From assembly GCF_036038375.1 (NCBI RefSeq), contig NZ_CP107935.1, positions 2,418,001-2,482,000 of the forward strand: 64,000 bases of DNA. Direction: 5' to 3'. Both the position numbers and the translations under genes were made by a program. Origin of the DNA: Streptomyces sp. NBC_00414. Its GTDB lineage: Bacteria > Actinomycetota > Actinomycetes > Streptomycetales > Streptomycetaceae. This document shows positions 54,503 through 63,386 of this stretch, piece after piece. Below the pieces are notes generated by a model that had not been told where the DNA came from, searched no databases, and worked only from the letters and a program-made list of their open reading frames with translations. The number at the start of each line of letters is the position of its first letter. The first letter of the stretch is position 1.

Positions 54503-57500
54503 ATGAGTGATCTGCACCGACCCGTGCACCCCGTCCGGCTGGTCACGGCCTCGGCCCTCTTCGACGGACACGACGCGTCGATCAACATCATGCGGCGGAT
54601 CTTCCAGTCCCAGGGCGCCGAGGTGATCCACCTCGGGCACAACCGGTCGGTGCAGGAAGTGGTGGACGCGGCGCTCGAGGAGGACGTGCACGGCGTGGCG
54701 GTCTCGTCCTACCAGGGCGGACACGTGGAGTACTTCGAGTACCTGGTCGAATCACTGCGCCGGCAGGGAGCAGGCCACATCCGGGTGGTCGGGGGCGGCG
54801 GTGGTGTGATCGTGCCGGAGGAGATCACCCGGCTGCGCGCGAGCGGAGTGACCATCTTCTCCCCCGAGGACGGCCAGCGCATGGGCCTCGCCGGAATGGT
54901 CAACTCCGTCATCAAGGACTGCGACTTCGACCTCTGGGACAGCAGGCCCGCCGACGCCACCGCCCTGCTCGCCGGCGACCGGTTCGCCATCGCCCGCGCC
55001 ATCACCGGCGCCGAACTGGGCAAGCTGCCCGCGGAGCTGCTGGAGCGGGTGCGCTCCGCCGCCGCGGAGCGGGTCACGCCGACCCTGGGCATCACCGGCA
55101 CCGGCGGCTCCGGCAAGTCCTCGCTGACCGACGAGTTGGTGCGCCGGTTCCACCTCGACCAGCGCGGCAAGCTGCGGATCGCGGTGATCGCCGTCGACCC
55201 GACCCGCCGCCGTGGTGGCGGAGCACTGCTCGGCGACCGGATCCGGATGAACTCCCTCGACGGGGACCAGGTCCTCTTCCGGAGTCTCGCCACCCGCGGC
55301 AGCCACGAGCTGCCGGAGCACCTGAACGACGTGATCGACGTCGTCAAGGCGGCCGGCTTCGACCTGGTCATCGTGGAGACGCCGGGTATCGGCCAGGGGG
55401 ACGCGGCGATCGTGCCGTACGTCGACGCCTCGCTGTACGTGATGACGCCGGAGTTCGGCGCCGCCTCGCAGCTGGAGAAGATCGACATGCTCGACTTCGC
55501 CGACGTGGTCGCCATCAACAAGTTCGAACGGCGCGGCGCGAAGGACGCGATGCGCGACGTGGGCCGCCAACTGGTGCGCAACCGCGAGGCGTTCGGCATG
55601 AAGCCCGAGGACATGCCGGTGTTCGGCACCTCCGCGGCGACGTTCAACGACGACGGCGTGACCGCGCTGCACCAGCACCTGAAGACCGTCCTGCACGAGC
55701 AGGGGCTGCCGGTCGCGGAAGGCGCGCTGCCGCAGGTGGACGTACGCCATTCGTCCGGAATCCGGCAGGTGGTGCCCGCGGACCGGGTGCGCTACCTCGC
55801 CGAGATCACCGAGACGATCCGCAAGTACCACGCCGAGACAGAGCGGCTCGCCGAGGCGGCACGGCGTGTGGAGCGGCTGGAGGCGGTGAGGAACGAGCTC
55901 CTCGGAGCCGGCTCCGAGGCCGGGAACGTGGAGTCGCTGCTCGACCCCGCCCGTACGCGGCTTCCGGCCGACGTCACGGAGCAGATCGAGAACTGGCCCG
56001 CAGTCGTGGAGGCCTACTCCGGCGACGAGCAGATCGTGAGGATCCGGGACAAGGAGATCCGCACCAAGCTGACCCGCGAGTCCCTGTCGGGCAACAAGGT
56101 TCCGCGCGTGGCGCTGCCGGGCTTCACCGACCACGGAGAACTGGTGCGGTTCTGGCGGCGGGAGAACCTGCCCGGCCGTTTCCCGTTCACCGCCGGAGTG
56201 TTCCCGTTCAAGCGCGACGGTGAGGACCCGGCCCGGATGTTCGCAGGCGAGGGCGACCCGTTCCGTACCAACCGGCGCTTCAAGCTGCTGTCCGAGGGCC
56301 AGCCGGCCACCCGGCTGTCGACCGCGTTCGACTCGGTGACCCTCTACGGCCGCGACCCCGACGAGCGTCCCGACATCTACGGCAAGGTCGGTACCTCCGG
56401 TGTCTCGGTCGCGACCCTGGAGGACATGAAGGCGCTGTACGACGGCTTCGACCTGGTCGCGCCGACGACCTCGGTGTCGATGACGATCAACGGCCCGGCG
56501 CCCACCGTGCTGGCGTTCTTCCTCAACACCGTCATCGACCAGCAGACCGAGAAGTTCACCGCCGCCGAGGGCCGCGCCCCCTCCGCCGAGGAGGCGGCCG
56601 GCCTGCGCGCGCACGCGCTGGCGACCGTGCGCGGCACGGTGCAGGCCGACATCCTGAAGGAGGACCAGGGCCAGAACACCTGCCTGTTCTCCACCGAGTT
56701 CTCCCTGCGGATGATGGCCGACATCCAGGAGTGGTTCATCACCAACCAGGTCCGCAACTTCTACTCGGTGTCCATCTCCGGCTACCACATCGCCGAAGCC
56801 GGCGCGAACCCCATCAGCCAGCTCGCGTTCACCCTCGCCAACGGCTTCACCTACGTCGAGGCCTACCTGGCCCGCGGGATGAGCATCGACGACTTCGCGC
56901 CGAACCTGTCGTTCTTCTTCTCCAACGGCATGGACCCGGAGTACTCGGTCCTCGGCCGGGTCGCCCGCCGGATCTGGGCCGTCGCGATGAAGGAGAGGTA
57001 CGGCGCCAACGAGCGTTCGCAGAAGATGAAGTACCACGTCCAGACTTCCGGCCGCTCCCTGCACGCCCAGGAGATGGACTTCAACGACATCCGCACCACG
57101 CTGCAGGCGCTGACCGCCATCTACGACAACGCCAGCTCGCTGCACACCAACGCCTACGACGAGGCCGTCACCACCCCGTCCGAGGAGTCGGTGCGCCGGG
57201 CCCTGGCGATCCAGCTCATCATCAACCGCGAGTGGGGCCTGGCGATGAACGAGAACCCGCTGCAGGGTTCCTTCGTCATCGACCAGCTCACCGACCTGGT
57301 GGAGCAGGCCGTACTGGCCGAGTTCGACCGGATCAACGAGCGCGGCGGTGTGCTCGGCGCCATGGAGACCGGCTATCAGCGCGGCCGTATCCAGGACGAG
57401 TCGATGCTGTACGAGCAGCGCAAGCACGACGGCTCGCTGCCGATCATCGGTGTGAACACCTTCCGCCGGCCCGGCGGCGACGCCCCGGCCGGGGAGGTCG

Positions 57501-57730
57501 AACTCGCCCGCGCCACACAGACGGAGAAGGAGTCGCAGCTGGCGCGTGTCCGCGACTTCCAGAGCGCGCACGGGGAGGAGGCCGCGCTGGCGATCACCCG
57601 CCTGAAGGAAGCGGCCATCAACGGCGACAACGTCTTCGAGGTCCTCATGGACGCCGCCCGGGTCTGTTCGCTGCGGCAGATCACCGAGTCCTTCTTCGAG
57701 GTCGGCGGGCAGTACCGGCGGAACGTGTGA
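54503..57730 (+). CDS. icmF: Fused isobutyryl-CoA mutase/G-protein chaperone
   Basis: A 1075-residue adenosylcobalamin enzyme interconverting isobutyryl- and n-butyryl-CoA. The N-terminal B12 domain has LFDGHDASINIM with the cobalt ligand H23; the middle MeaI-type GTPase has Walker A GITGTGGSGKSS (197-208) and NKFERRGAKDA; the C-terminal mutase barrel has FPFTAGVFPFKR, TSVSMTINGPA, YSVSISGYHIAEAGANP and NFLFSNG-like FFFSNGMDPEY. The length and domain order match IcmF, in contrast to separate IcmA/IcmB. GGGAAGG precedes the ATG at 54503. It ends at a hairpin. Confidence 0.97.
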   Translation: MSDLHRPVHPVRLVTASALFDGHDASINIMRRIFQSQGAEVIHLGHNRSVQEVVDAALEEDVHGVAVSSYQGGHVEYFEYLVESLRRQGAGHIRVVGGGGGVIVPEEITRLRASGVTIFSPEDGQRMGLAGMVNSVIKDCDFDLWDSRPADATALLAGDRFAIARAITGAELGKLPAELLERVRSAAAERVTPTLGITGTGGSGKSSLTDELVRRFHLDQRGKLRIAVIAVDPTRRRGGGALLGDRIRMNSLDGDQVLFRSLATRGSHELPEHLNDVIDVVKAAGFDLVIVETPGIGQGDAAIVPYVDASLYVMTPEFGAASQLEKIDMLDFADVVAINKFERRGAKDAMRDVGRQLVRNREAFGMKPEDMPVFGTSAATFNDDGVTALHQHLKTVLHEQGLPVAEGALPQVDVRHSSGIRQVVPADRVRYLAEITETIRKYHAETERLAEAARRVERLEAVRNELLGAGSEAGNVESLLDPARTRLPADVTEQIENWPAVVEAYSGDEQIVRIRDKEIRTKLTRESLSGNKVPRVALPGFTDHGELVRFWRRENLPGRFPFTAGVFPFKRDGEDPARMFAGEGDPFRTNRRFKLLSEGQPATRLSTAFDSVTLYGRDPDERPDIYGKVGTSGVSVATLEDMKALYDGFDLVAPTTSVSMTINGPAPTVLAFFLNTVIDQQTEKFTAAEGRAPSAEEAAGLRAHALATVRGTVQADILKEDQGQNTCLFSTEFSLRMMADIQEWFITNQVRNFYSVSISGYHIAEAGANPISQLAFTLANGFTYVEAYLARGMSIDDFAPNLSFFFSNGMDPEYSVLGRVARRIWAVAMKERYGANERSQKMKYHVQTSGRSLHAQEMDFNDIRTTLQALTAIYDNASSLHTNAYDEAVTTPSEESVRRALAIQLIINREWGLAMNENPLQGSFVIDQLTDLVEQAVLAEFDRINERGGVLGAMETGYQRGRIQDESMLYEQRKHDGSLPIIGVNTFRRPGGDAPAGEVELARATQTEKESQLARVRDFQSAHGEEAALAITRLKEAAINGDNVFEVLMDAARVCSLRQITESFFEVGGQYRRNV

Positions 57731-57773
57731 GCGTCGGGCCGACGCCATGAACTGATCGGGCAGGTCTCACCCA

Positions 57774-57804
57774 GGGGGTACCGGCACACCTTGCCGGTAC
57801 CCCC
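57774..57804 (+). terminator. Terminator hairpin after icmF
   Basis: GGGGGTACCGGC and GCCGGTACCCCC are perfect 12-base arms around a seven-base loop, followed by TTC. It also lies just beyond the convergent sigma factor gene stop. Confidence 0.85.
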
Positions 57805-57825
57805 TTCAGTCACGCCGTCACGCCG

Positions 57826-58482
57826 TCAGGCGGCCAGGGCGGCGGCCGGTTCCTCGGCCTCGGGGAGCAGGCCGGTCCCGGCCAGTGCGTCGGTCGCGCC
57901 GACTGCTTCGGCCCCGGCGAGTGATTCGGCCTCGGCGAGCCGGCCGATGAGGGTGGCCCGGGCGCGGGCCACCCGGGAGCGGACCGTTCCTACGGGGCAG
58001 CCGCACAGCTCGGCCGCCTCCGCGTAGGGCAACCCCATCAGCTGCGTGAGGACGAACGCCTCACGCCGCTCGTCGGGCAGCGCGGCCAGCAGGTCGAGGA
58101 GCACGACCCCGTCGTCGAAGCCGGGCAGGCCACGCGGCTGGGCCCGTTCGATCGCCAGCCGCCAGTCCGACACGTCGGACAGGCGCGGCCGGGTGGCGGC
58201 GTACCGAAGGCTGTCGACCACCGCACGACGCGCGATGGCCAGCAGCCACGTACGGGCCGAGCAGCGGCCCTCGAACCTGTGCAGGCTGCCCAGCGCCCTC
58301 AGGAACGTGTCCTGGGCCAGGTCGTCGGCGGCCTGGGGGTCGGCGGAGAGGTGCGCGACATAGCGCACGACGTCACGGTGCAGGGCACGCACGAAACGTT
58401 CGACGGCCTCCGGGTCGCCGCCCCGGGCGGCCAGCGCCCACGCGGTTATCGACTCGTCGACGGTCGGGACAGGAGTAGTCAC
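57826..58482 (-). CDS. ECF-type RNA polymerase sigma factor
   Basis: A 218-residue group 4 sigma factor. Region 2 is RFVRALHRDVVRYVAHLSADPQAADDLAQDTFLRAL with RTWLLAIARRAVVDSLR; region 4 is LPDERREAFVLTQLMGLPYAEAAELCGCPVGTVRSRVARARATL. The GTG at 58482 has AAGGA seven bases upstream. No anti-sigma gene is adjacent; the Met/His-rich membrane protein 149 bases upstream on the same strand is a possible functional partner. Confidence 0.93.
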   Translation of the reverse strand: MTTPVPTVDESITAWALAARGGDPEAVERFVRALHRDVVRYVAHLSADPQAADDLAQDTFLRALGSLHRFEGRCSARTWLLAIARRAVVDSLRYAATRPRLSDVSDWRLAIERAQPRGLPGFDDGVVLLDLLAALPDERREAFVLTQLMGLPYAEAAELCGCPVGTVRSRVARARATLIGRLAEAESLAGAEAVGATDALAGTGLLPEAEEPAAALAA

Positions 58483-58631
58483 CAGGTGTCCTTCTCGGGT
58501 CATCCGTGATCCGGACGGACGGCGCGCACGCACGTGCGCACGCACGTCGGTCCGGTGAGGTGGTACGGCCGTACGCGCAGGTACGGCCGACGCCCGAGGC
58601 GCGCGTGACGGCGCCTCGGGGATCCGGCTGT

Positions 58632-59375
58632 CTAAAGAGCAGCGGACCCCGCGGGCGGACCCCGAGAAGTGAGGGCGTGGACGAGAAGGAACAGCCGCGG
58701 CGACCGGTCGGAGGAACCGCGGCGAACACGGATACGCGGGCGGTGCGGGGGTGTGGGCAGCGCGAGCAGCAGCCGCAGGGGTGCGGCCAGCCGTCCGGCC
58801 ACCGCGCGCAGGATGCGGAAGGCGGCGCGCTCGCCGTAGGCCAGCCAGAGTCCGCACAGCAGCGCGGCCAGCAGGTGGGCGGCGAGCATGCCGAGTGAGG
58901 ACGTTCCGTCCATGTCGTGCGCCGACTGGCCCATGGTGCCCGAGCCCATGTGTCCGGCACCCATGTGCTCCGCAGCCATGTGTCCGGAACTCATGTGTCC
59001 GGAGCCCATGTGCCCCGCGTGCCCCATGTCCATGGAGTCCATGGCTCCCATGCCGGCCATGGCGTCCGTGGAATACGTCCGCGCCGAGCCCGTCCCCCGG
59101 CCGGAGGCCACCGGCCCCGCCGCCGACTGCGCGAGCGAGAACGACCAGTGGAGCAGGCCCTGGACGACGACCACCACGGACACGATCAGCGGGAGTCCGC
59201 GCTCCCGGCCGGCCAGGCACCAGCCCGCGCCGCCCGTCGCCACCGTCCCGGCGGCCATCGCCCACCAGGCCACCGGTGAGCCGGACATGAGCACGTGCCC
59301 CAGGGCGGCGAGCAGCACGCAGACGACCGCGAACACCGCGGCCCGTACCGTGCGAACACCCCACCCAGCAGTCAT
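58632..59375 (-). CDS. Membrane protein with Met/His-rich repeat loop
   Basis: A 247-residue protein with four or five membrane helices. A roughly 50-residue loop in the middle contains repeats of the type GHMGSGHMSSGHM and MAGMGAMDSMDMGH, a composition typical of copper-binding segments in CopC/PCuAC-like and related proteins. The C-terminus is basic. The ATG at 59375 follows TGAGG. It precedes an ECF sigma factor gene. A role in copper handling is inferred from the loop alone. Confidence 0.78.
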   Translation of the reverse strand: MTAGWGVRTVRAAVFAVVCVLLAALGHVLMSGSPVAWWAMAAGTVATGGAGWCLAGRERGLPLIVSVVVVVQGLLHWSFSLAQSAAGPVASGRGTGSARTYSTDAMAGMGAMDSMDMGHAGHMGSGHMSSGHMAAEHMGAGHMGSGTMGQSAHDMDGTSSLGMLAAHLLAALLCGLWLAYGERAAFRILRAVAGRLAAPLRLLLALPTPPHRPRIRVRRGSSDRSPRLFLLVHALTSRGPPAGSAAL

Positions 59376-59501
59376 GACGGGCCTCATCCTCGCATTCGTC
59401 GCGCGTGCGTCGTGGTGAGGTACGGGAATTGCCCCTGCCCCACGCTCAACACGCGCCACGTGATCCAGGACACACGGCCGTCCGGTCGTCCGGGCCCCTG
59501 G

Positions 59502-60116
59502 TCACCCGGGCGCGCGTGCGCCTCCCACGCGAGCGGGCATCCGCACGTCCACCGCCGTCAGTGCCATCGCCAGGGGTCCGGGGGCCAGGAACGCCAGCGG
59601 CAGCAGCATCCACGCGCACATCACGGCCGCCGCGAGGGCGAGCAGAATGAGGCCGCTGCCGCCCGCGTCCCCGACGGAGTCCCGGGCGGCGCCACTGACC
59701 GCCGTACGCCAGTCGGTGAGCGACTCGGGGCGCCCGCAGGCGCGCAGGCCGACGACAGCCGCGTACCCGCCGATCGCCGCCGCGACGACCGCGAACACCG
59801 GGGCGCCGGGAAGTCCGGCGCGGGCCAGGGCCAGGTCCGCCCAGAGCAGCAGGACGCCGGCCAGGGCCAGCGCCCCGGCCGCGAGGTCGGCCAGGCGCAG
59901 CCGTCGTCGCAGAACCGTCAAGTACCGTCCCGCCGTGGCCGGTCGGTCCTCGCGTGCGCCACGCAGGACCGCGCACGCCGTGGACAGGGCCGCCGGCAGG
60001 GTGACGACCGGCAGCGACGCGAGGGCCGTGCACACGCCCACGCTCAGCACGTCCGCGAACAGCGTCATACGCGGCCCGAAGACCTCGCCCGCCTCCCGGG
60101 CCTGACCGCCGTTCAT
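59502..60116 (-). CDS. YesL-like (DUF624) membrane protein
   Basis: A 204-residue membrane protein with five or six helices (TLFADVLSVGVCTALASLPVVTLPAALSTACAVLR at the N-terminus is the YesL pattern). YesL-type genes are commonly linked to carbohydrate ABC importers, as here: it lies 49 bases downstream of the second permease on the same strand, with GGAGGCGGGG before its ATG. Its molecular function is unknown. Confidence 0.78.
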   Translation of the reverse strand: MNGGQAREAGEVFGPRMTLFADVLSVGVCTALASLPVVTLPAALSTACAVLRGAREDRPATAGRYLTVLRRRLRLADLAAGALALAGVLLLWADLALARAGLPGAPVFAVVAAAIGGYAAVVGLRACGRPESLTDWRTAVSGAARDSVGDAGGSGLILLALAAAVMCAWMLLPLAFLAPGPLAMALTAVDVRMPARVGGARAPG

Positions 60117-60165
60117 GCCCCGCCTCCGCTCGTACCTCGGCTGCCGCTCATCCCCAGGTCTCCGC

Positions 60166-61083
60166 TCATCCCTTGATCCCGGAGTTCGCCATGCCCTCGA
60201 CCAGGAACCGCTGGAAGGCGAGGAAGAACAGCACGATCGGCAGCAGGGCGATCACCGACATCGCGAACATCGGGCCGAAGGCCGAGGTGCTCGACGCGTC
60301 CACGAACGACCGCAGGGCCAGCGTGAGCGTGAACTTCTCCGGTGAGAAGAGGTAGATCAGCTGGGTGAAGAAGTCGTTCCAGGTCCAGATGAAGGTGAAG
60401 ATCGCCGTGGTGATCAGTGCGGGCCGGGTGAGCGGCAGGACGACGAGGAAGAAGCTGCGGAACGGCCCGCAGCCGTCGATCCGCGCCGCCTCCTCCAACT
60501 CGCGCGGCAGCCCCCGCATGAACTGCACGATGAGGAAGACGAAGAACGCCTCCGTGGCGAGGAACTTGGGCAGGATCAGCGGCCAGTAGGTGTTCACCAT
60601 GCCGAGCTGGTTGAAGATGATGTACTGCGGGATCAGCACGGCGTGGTGCGGCAGCATGATCGTCGCGATCATGAAGGCGAAGAGCGGCCCGCGGAAGCGG
60701 AACCGCAGCCGCGCGAAGGCGTACGCGGCGAGGGAGCAGCTGAGTACGTTGCCGACGACCGCGCCGCCCGCGATGAGCAGCGAGTTGCCGAGCAGCCGCC
60801 ACACGGAGACGTCGTTCACCCCGTCGAGGGCGGTCGAGTAGTTGGACCACTCCAGGCTGCCGGGCAGCAGGTCGAGGCTGGCGATCACCTCGTCGGCCGG
60901 CTTGAGCGACGTCGCGAGCAGCCAGGCCAGCGGGTACAGCATCACGAGGAGCGCGGCGAGGGCGCCGAGGTGCAGGACGACGCGGCGCCGGGCAACCGGC
61001 CTGCGCACGACGGCGGTTGCGGCACTCGTGCCAGTTGTGGCATCGGTGCCGGTCGAGGCATCGGTGTCGGTCGAGGTGGTCAT
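60166..61083 (-). CDS. Carbohydrate ABC transporter permease (MalG type)
   Basis: A 305-residue inner-membrane permease with six helices. The EAA loop that contacts the ATPase is ELEEAARIDGCGPFRSFFLVVLPL. The end, LVEGMANSGIKG, is typical of family CUT1. A Thr/Asp/Gly-rich tail of about 25 residues precedes the first helix, encoded partly by 18-base repeats (61040-61075). The ATG overlaps the stop of the first permease (ATGA). Confidence 0.94.
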   Translation of the reverse strand: MTTSTDTDASTGTDATTGTSAATAVVRRPVARRRVVLHLGALAALLVMLYPLAWLLATSLKPADEVIASLDLLPGSLEWSNYSTALDGVNDVSVWRLLGNSLLIAGGAVVGNVLSCSLAAYAFARLRFRFRGPLFAFMIATIMLPHHAVLIPQYIIFNQLGMVNTYWPLILPKFLATEAFFVFLIVQFMRGLPRELEEAARIDGCGPFRSFFLVVLPLTRPALITTAIFTFIWTWNDFFTQLIYLFSPEKFTLTLALRSFVDASSTSAFGPMFAMSVIALLPIVLFFLAFQRFLVEGMANSGIKG

Positions 61084-62021
61084 CGGTCCCCCTCGGACGC
61101 GTAGAAGACCCAGTTGCGTGAGGTGCGGAACAGCACCGCGGTGACGGCGCCGATGACGAGGAGCAGCACCCAGGCCATCGCGGACGCGTAGCCCATGTGG
61201 GAGGCGACGAAGCCGCGGTCGTAGAGGTAGAGGGTGTAGAAGAGCGTCGAGTCGGCGGGTCCGCCCTTGCCGCCGCTCACCGCGAAGGCGGGGGTGAAGA
61301 CCTGGAACGCCTGGATGGTCTGGAGCACCAGGTTGAAGAAGATCACCGGGGAGAGCATGGGCACGGTGATGGACAGGAACTGCCGCCACCTGCTCGCCCC
61401 GTCCACGGACGCCGCCTCGTACAACTCGGTGGGGATCTGCTGGAGTCCGGCGAGGAAGATGACCATCGGGGCGCCGAACTGCCACACCGTCAGCAGCGCG
61501 ACGGCGAACAGTGCCCAGCCGGGCCGGTTGACCCAGCCGCCGGTGCCCAGCAGGTTGTCGACCGTGCCGCCGTCGTTGAAGAGGGCACGCCACACGAGGG
61601 CGATGGATATGGAGGCGCCGAGCAGCGAGGGCGCGTAGAACGCCGAGCGGTAGAACCCCCGGCCGCGCCGCATGGACTTGAGGGCGAGCGCGACGACGAG
61701 GGCGAGGCCCAGTTGCAGGGGCACGGCGATCACCACGTAGGTGAGGGTCGCGCCGACCGAGCGCCAGTAGCGGGGGTCCTCGGTGAACATCTGCGTGTAG
61801 TTGCGCAGGCCCACCCAGTGGGGCGGGTTGAACAAGTCGTAGTCCGTGAAGGACAGACAGAGCGAGACGGCCATCGGGAGGAGGGTCAGCACGGCGGCGC
61901 CGAGCACCCATGGGGAGAGGAACACCCAGGCGGCGCCCTCCCGTCGGCGTCCGCCCGGCCGCTTCGCGGGCATGCTCCTCGCGGCGGGGACGGTCACGGG
62001 AGTGTCGGTGGTGGTGGTCAT
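61080..62021 (-). CDS. Carbohydrate ABC transporter permease (MalF type)
   Basis: A 313-residue permease with six helices (AAWVFLSPWVLGAAVLTLLPMAVSLCLSF first). The EAA loop is ELYEAASVDGASRWRQFLSITVPMLSP. Its ATG overlaps the stop of the binding protein gene (ATGA), so the three genes are translated as one operon. The ATPase is not in the window; Streptomyces sugar importers often share MsiK. Confidence 0.94.
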   Translation of the reverse strand: MTTTTDTPVTVPAARSMPAKRPGGRRREGAAWVFLSPWVLGAAVLTLLPMAVSLCLSFTDYDLFNPPHWVGLRNYTQMFTEDPRYWRSVGATLTYVVIAVPLQLGLALVVALALKSMRRGRGFYRSAFYAPSLLGASISIALVWRALFNDGGTVDNLLGTGGWVNRPGWALFAVALLTVWQFGAPMVIFLAGLQQIPTELYEAASVDGASRWRQFLSITVPMLSPVIFFNLVLQTIQAFQVFTPAFAVSGGKGGPADSTLFYTLYLYDRGFVASHMGYASAMAWVLLLVIGAVTAVLFRTSRNWVFYASEGDR

Positions 62022-63319
62022 GACCGCAGCTCCGCCTTCGCCTCGGTGACGTAGTCCTCGGCCGCCTCGCGGGGCGACATCCGCTCGTACGACACCTGGT
62101 CGTAGTCCCGCTGGAAGGTGGTCTGCAGCGCGCTGTCCCCCGAAGGCGGGGCCTGGGGCGGGGCGTTGAGCTTTCCTTCCAGGGATGCCTGGTAGTCGAA
62201 GACCGTCTTGTCGAAGTCCTTGAGTCCGGGGGCGATCTGCTCGCGGAGCGCCTCGTTGACCGGGATGCCGCGGGTGGCTCCGAGGATCTTCGCGGCGTCC
62301 GGGTCGTTGAGCATGAAGTCGACGAGCCGCACGGACTCCTTCGGGTGACTCGTGTCGGCGGCGACGCCCATGAACATCGAGGGCTTGAAGTACTGCCCCG
62401 GTGTGCCGTCCTCGCCTGACGGCATGGGCGCGAGGGTGACCCCGTCCGGCACGAGTGCGACGAACCCGCTGGAGGGAGCGTCCCAGTTGGTGTCGGAGAT
62501 CGCCCTGCCGCGCCCCAGCGGGGTGTTCTCGACCGTCCCGTCGAGCTGGGTGGTCTGCTCGGCGGGCGAGACGGCGCCCTCCCGGCGGAGCCCGTCGGCG
62601 AAGGTCCACCAGCGGGTCAGGTCGTCGACGGTGAAGCCGAGGCGGCGGTCCTCGGTGTAGAGGGTCTTGCCCCGGCCGCGCAGCCAGACCTCGAAGGCGT
62701 CCTCGCTCTGCCCGGGGTCGGTGGCACCGGGTCTGCCGGTCCGCTTCGCCAGCTCCCGCATGGCGTCGGCCCATTCGCTCCAGGTCCAGCCCTGACGCGG
62801 CAGGTCGACCCCGGCCTTCTTCCACCGGGTGGCGTCGTACACCACGGTCTCCGTGCCGCGGGCCTGCGGGATCGCGTACTGCTTGCCGTCCACCTTCCCG
62901 GTGGCCAGCAGACCCGGGTCGAACTCACCGGTGTCCAGCGCGGCGCGCTGCTCGGCGAAGTCCAGCAGGACGCCCCCGGAGGCGTACTGGTCGATCATCC
63001 GGTAGTCGAGCTGCATGGCGTCGGGGGCGTCGCCGCCCGCGGCCTGGGTGGCGAGCTTCTGCTTGTAGGCGTCGTAACCGGAGAACGACGTCTGCACCTC
63101 GATGTCCGGATGCTTCTTCTCGAAGAGGTCGACGACTTCCTGGGTTCTGGCCGCTCTGTCCGGATTGCCCCACCACGTGTAGCGCAGGACCACCTTGCCA
63201 CCGGCACCGCTCGCCCCGTCCGACCCCGAGCAGCCGGCGAGGACCGAGCAGGACACCAGCATCGCCGTGGCCGCCGCGATGCGGGGCTGCCAGGACTTCC
63301 TTGTCCTGTTTCCGGGCAT
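62018..63319 (-). CDS. Sugar ABC transporter substrate-binding lipoprotein
   Basis: A 433-residue extracellular solute-binding protein (family 1). The lipobox is VLAGC near residue 30, followed by a Ser/Gly linker and LRYTWWGNPDRAARTQEVVDLF; DAMQLDYRMIDQYASGG and WKKAGVDLPRQGWTWSEWADAM are typical of CUT1 proteins. GAGGTGA is nine bases before the ATG. It heads the ABC operon and is divergent from a Gfo/Idh oxidoreductase with a LacI-type operator between. The sugar is unknown. Confidence 0.94.
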   Translation of the reverse strand: MPGNRTRKSWQPRIAAATAMLVSCSVLAGCSGSDGASGAGGKVVLRYTWWGNPDRAARTQEVVDLFEKKHPDIEVQTSFSGYDAYKQKLATQAAGGDAPDAMQLDYRMIDQYASGGVLLDFAEQRAALDTGEFDPGLLATGKVDGKQYAIPQARGTETVVYDATRWKKAGVDLPRQGWTWSEWADAMRELAKRTGRPGATDPGQSEDAFEVWLRGRGKTLYTEDRRLGFTVDDLTRWWTFADGLRREGAVSPAEQTTQLDGTVENTPLGRGRAISDTNWDAPSSGFVALVPDGVTLAPMPSGEDGTPGQYFKPSMFMGVAADTSHPKESVRLVDFMLNDPDAAKILGATRGIPVNEALREQIAPGLKDFDKTVFDYQASLEGKLNAPPQAPPSGDSALQTTFQRDYDQVSYERMSPREAAEDYVTEAKAELRS

Positions 63320-63341
63320 GAGTGGGTCACCTCAATCGCTA

Positions 63342-63353
63342 GAAAGCGCTTCC
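63342..63353. promoter_or_regulatory. LacI-type operator between the ABC operon and the oxidoreductase gene
   Basis: GAAAGCGCTTCC has the perfect 8-base core AAGCGCTT and resembles LacI/CRE operators that control sugar uptake genes. It lies 23 bases before the binding-protein start and 33 before the oxidoreductase start. No LacI gene is in the window. Confidence 0.6.
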
Positions 63354-63386
63354 ACCCCCCTGGACCCGACTCTAAGGATGGTCCTG

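Noticed and set aside
54752..57748. 998-codon open frame antisense to icmF
   Set aside because: GC-rich codon bias opens the opposite strand. The protein is Arg/Gly/His-rich without a recognisable domain, while the plus strand encodes a complete IcmF.
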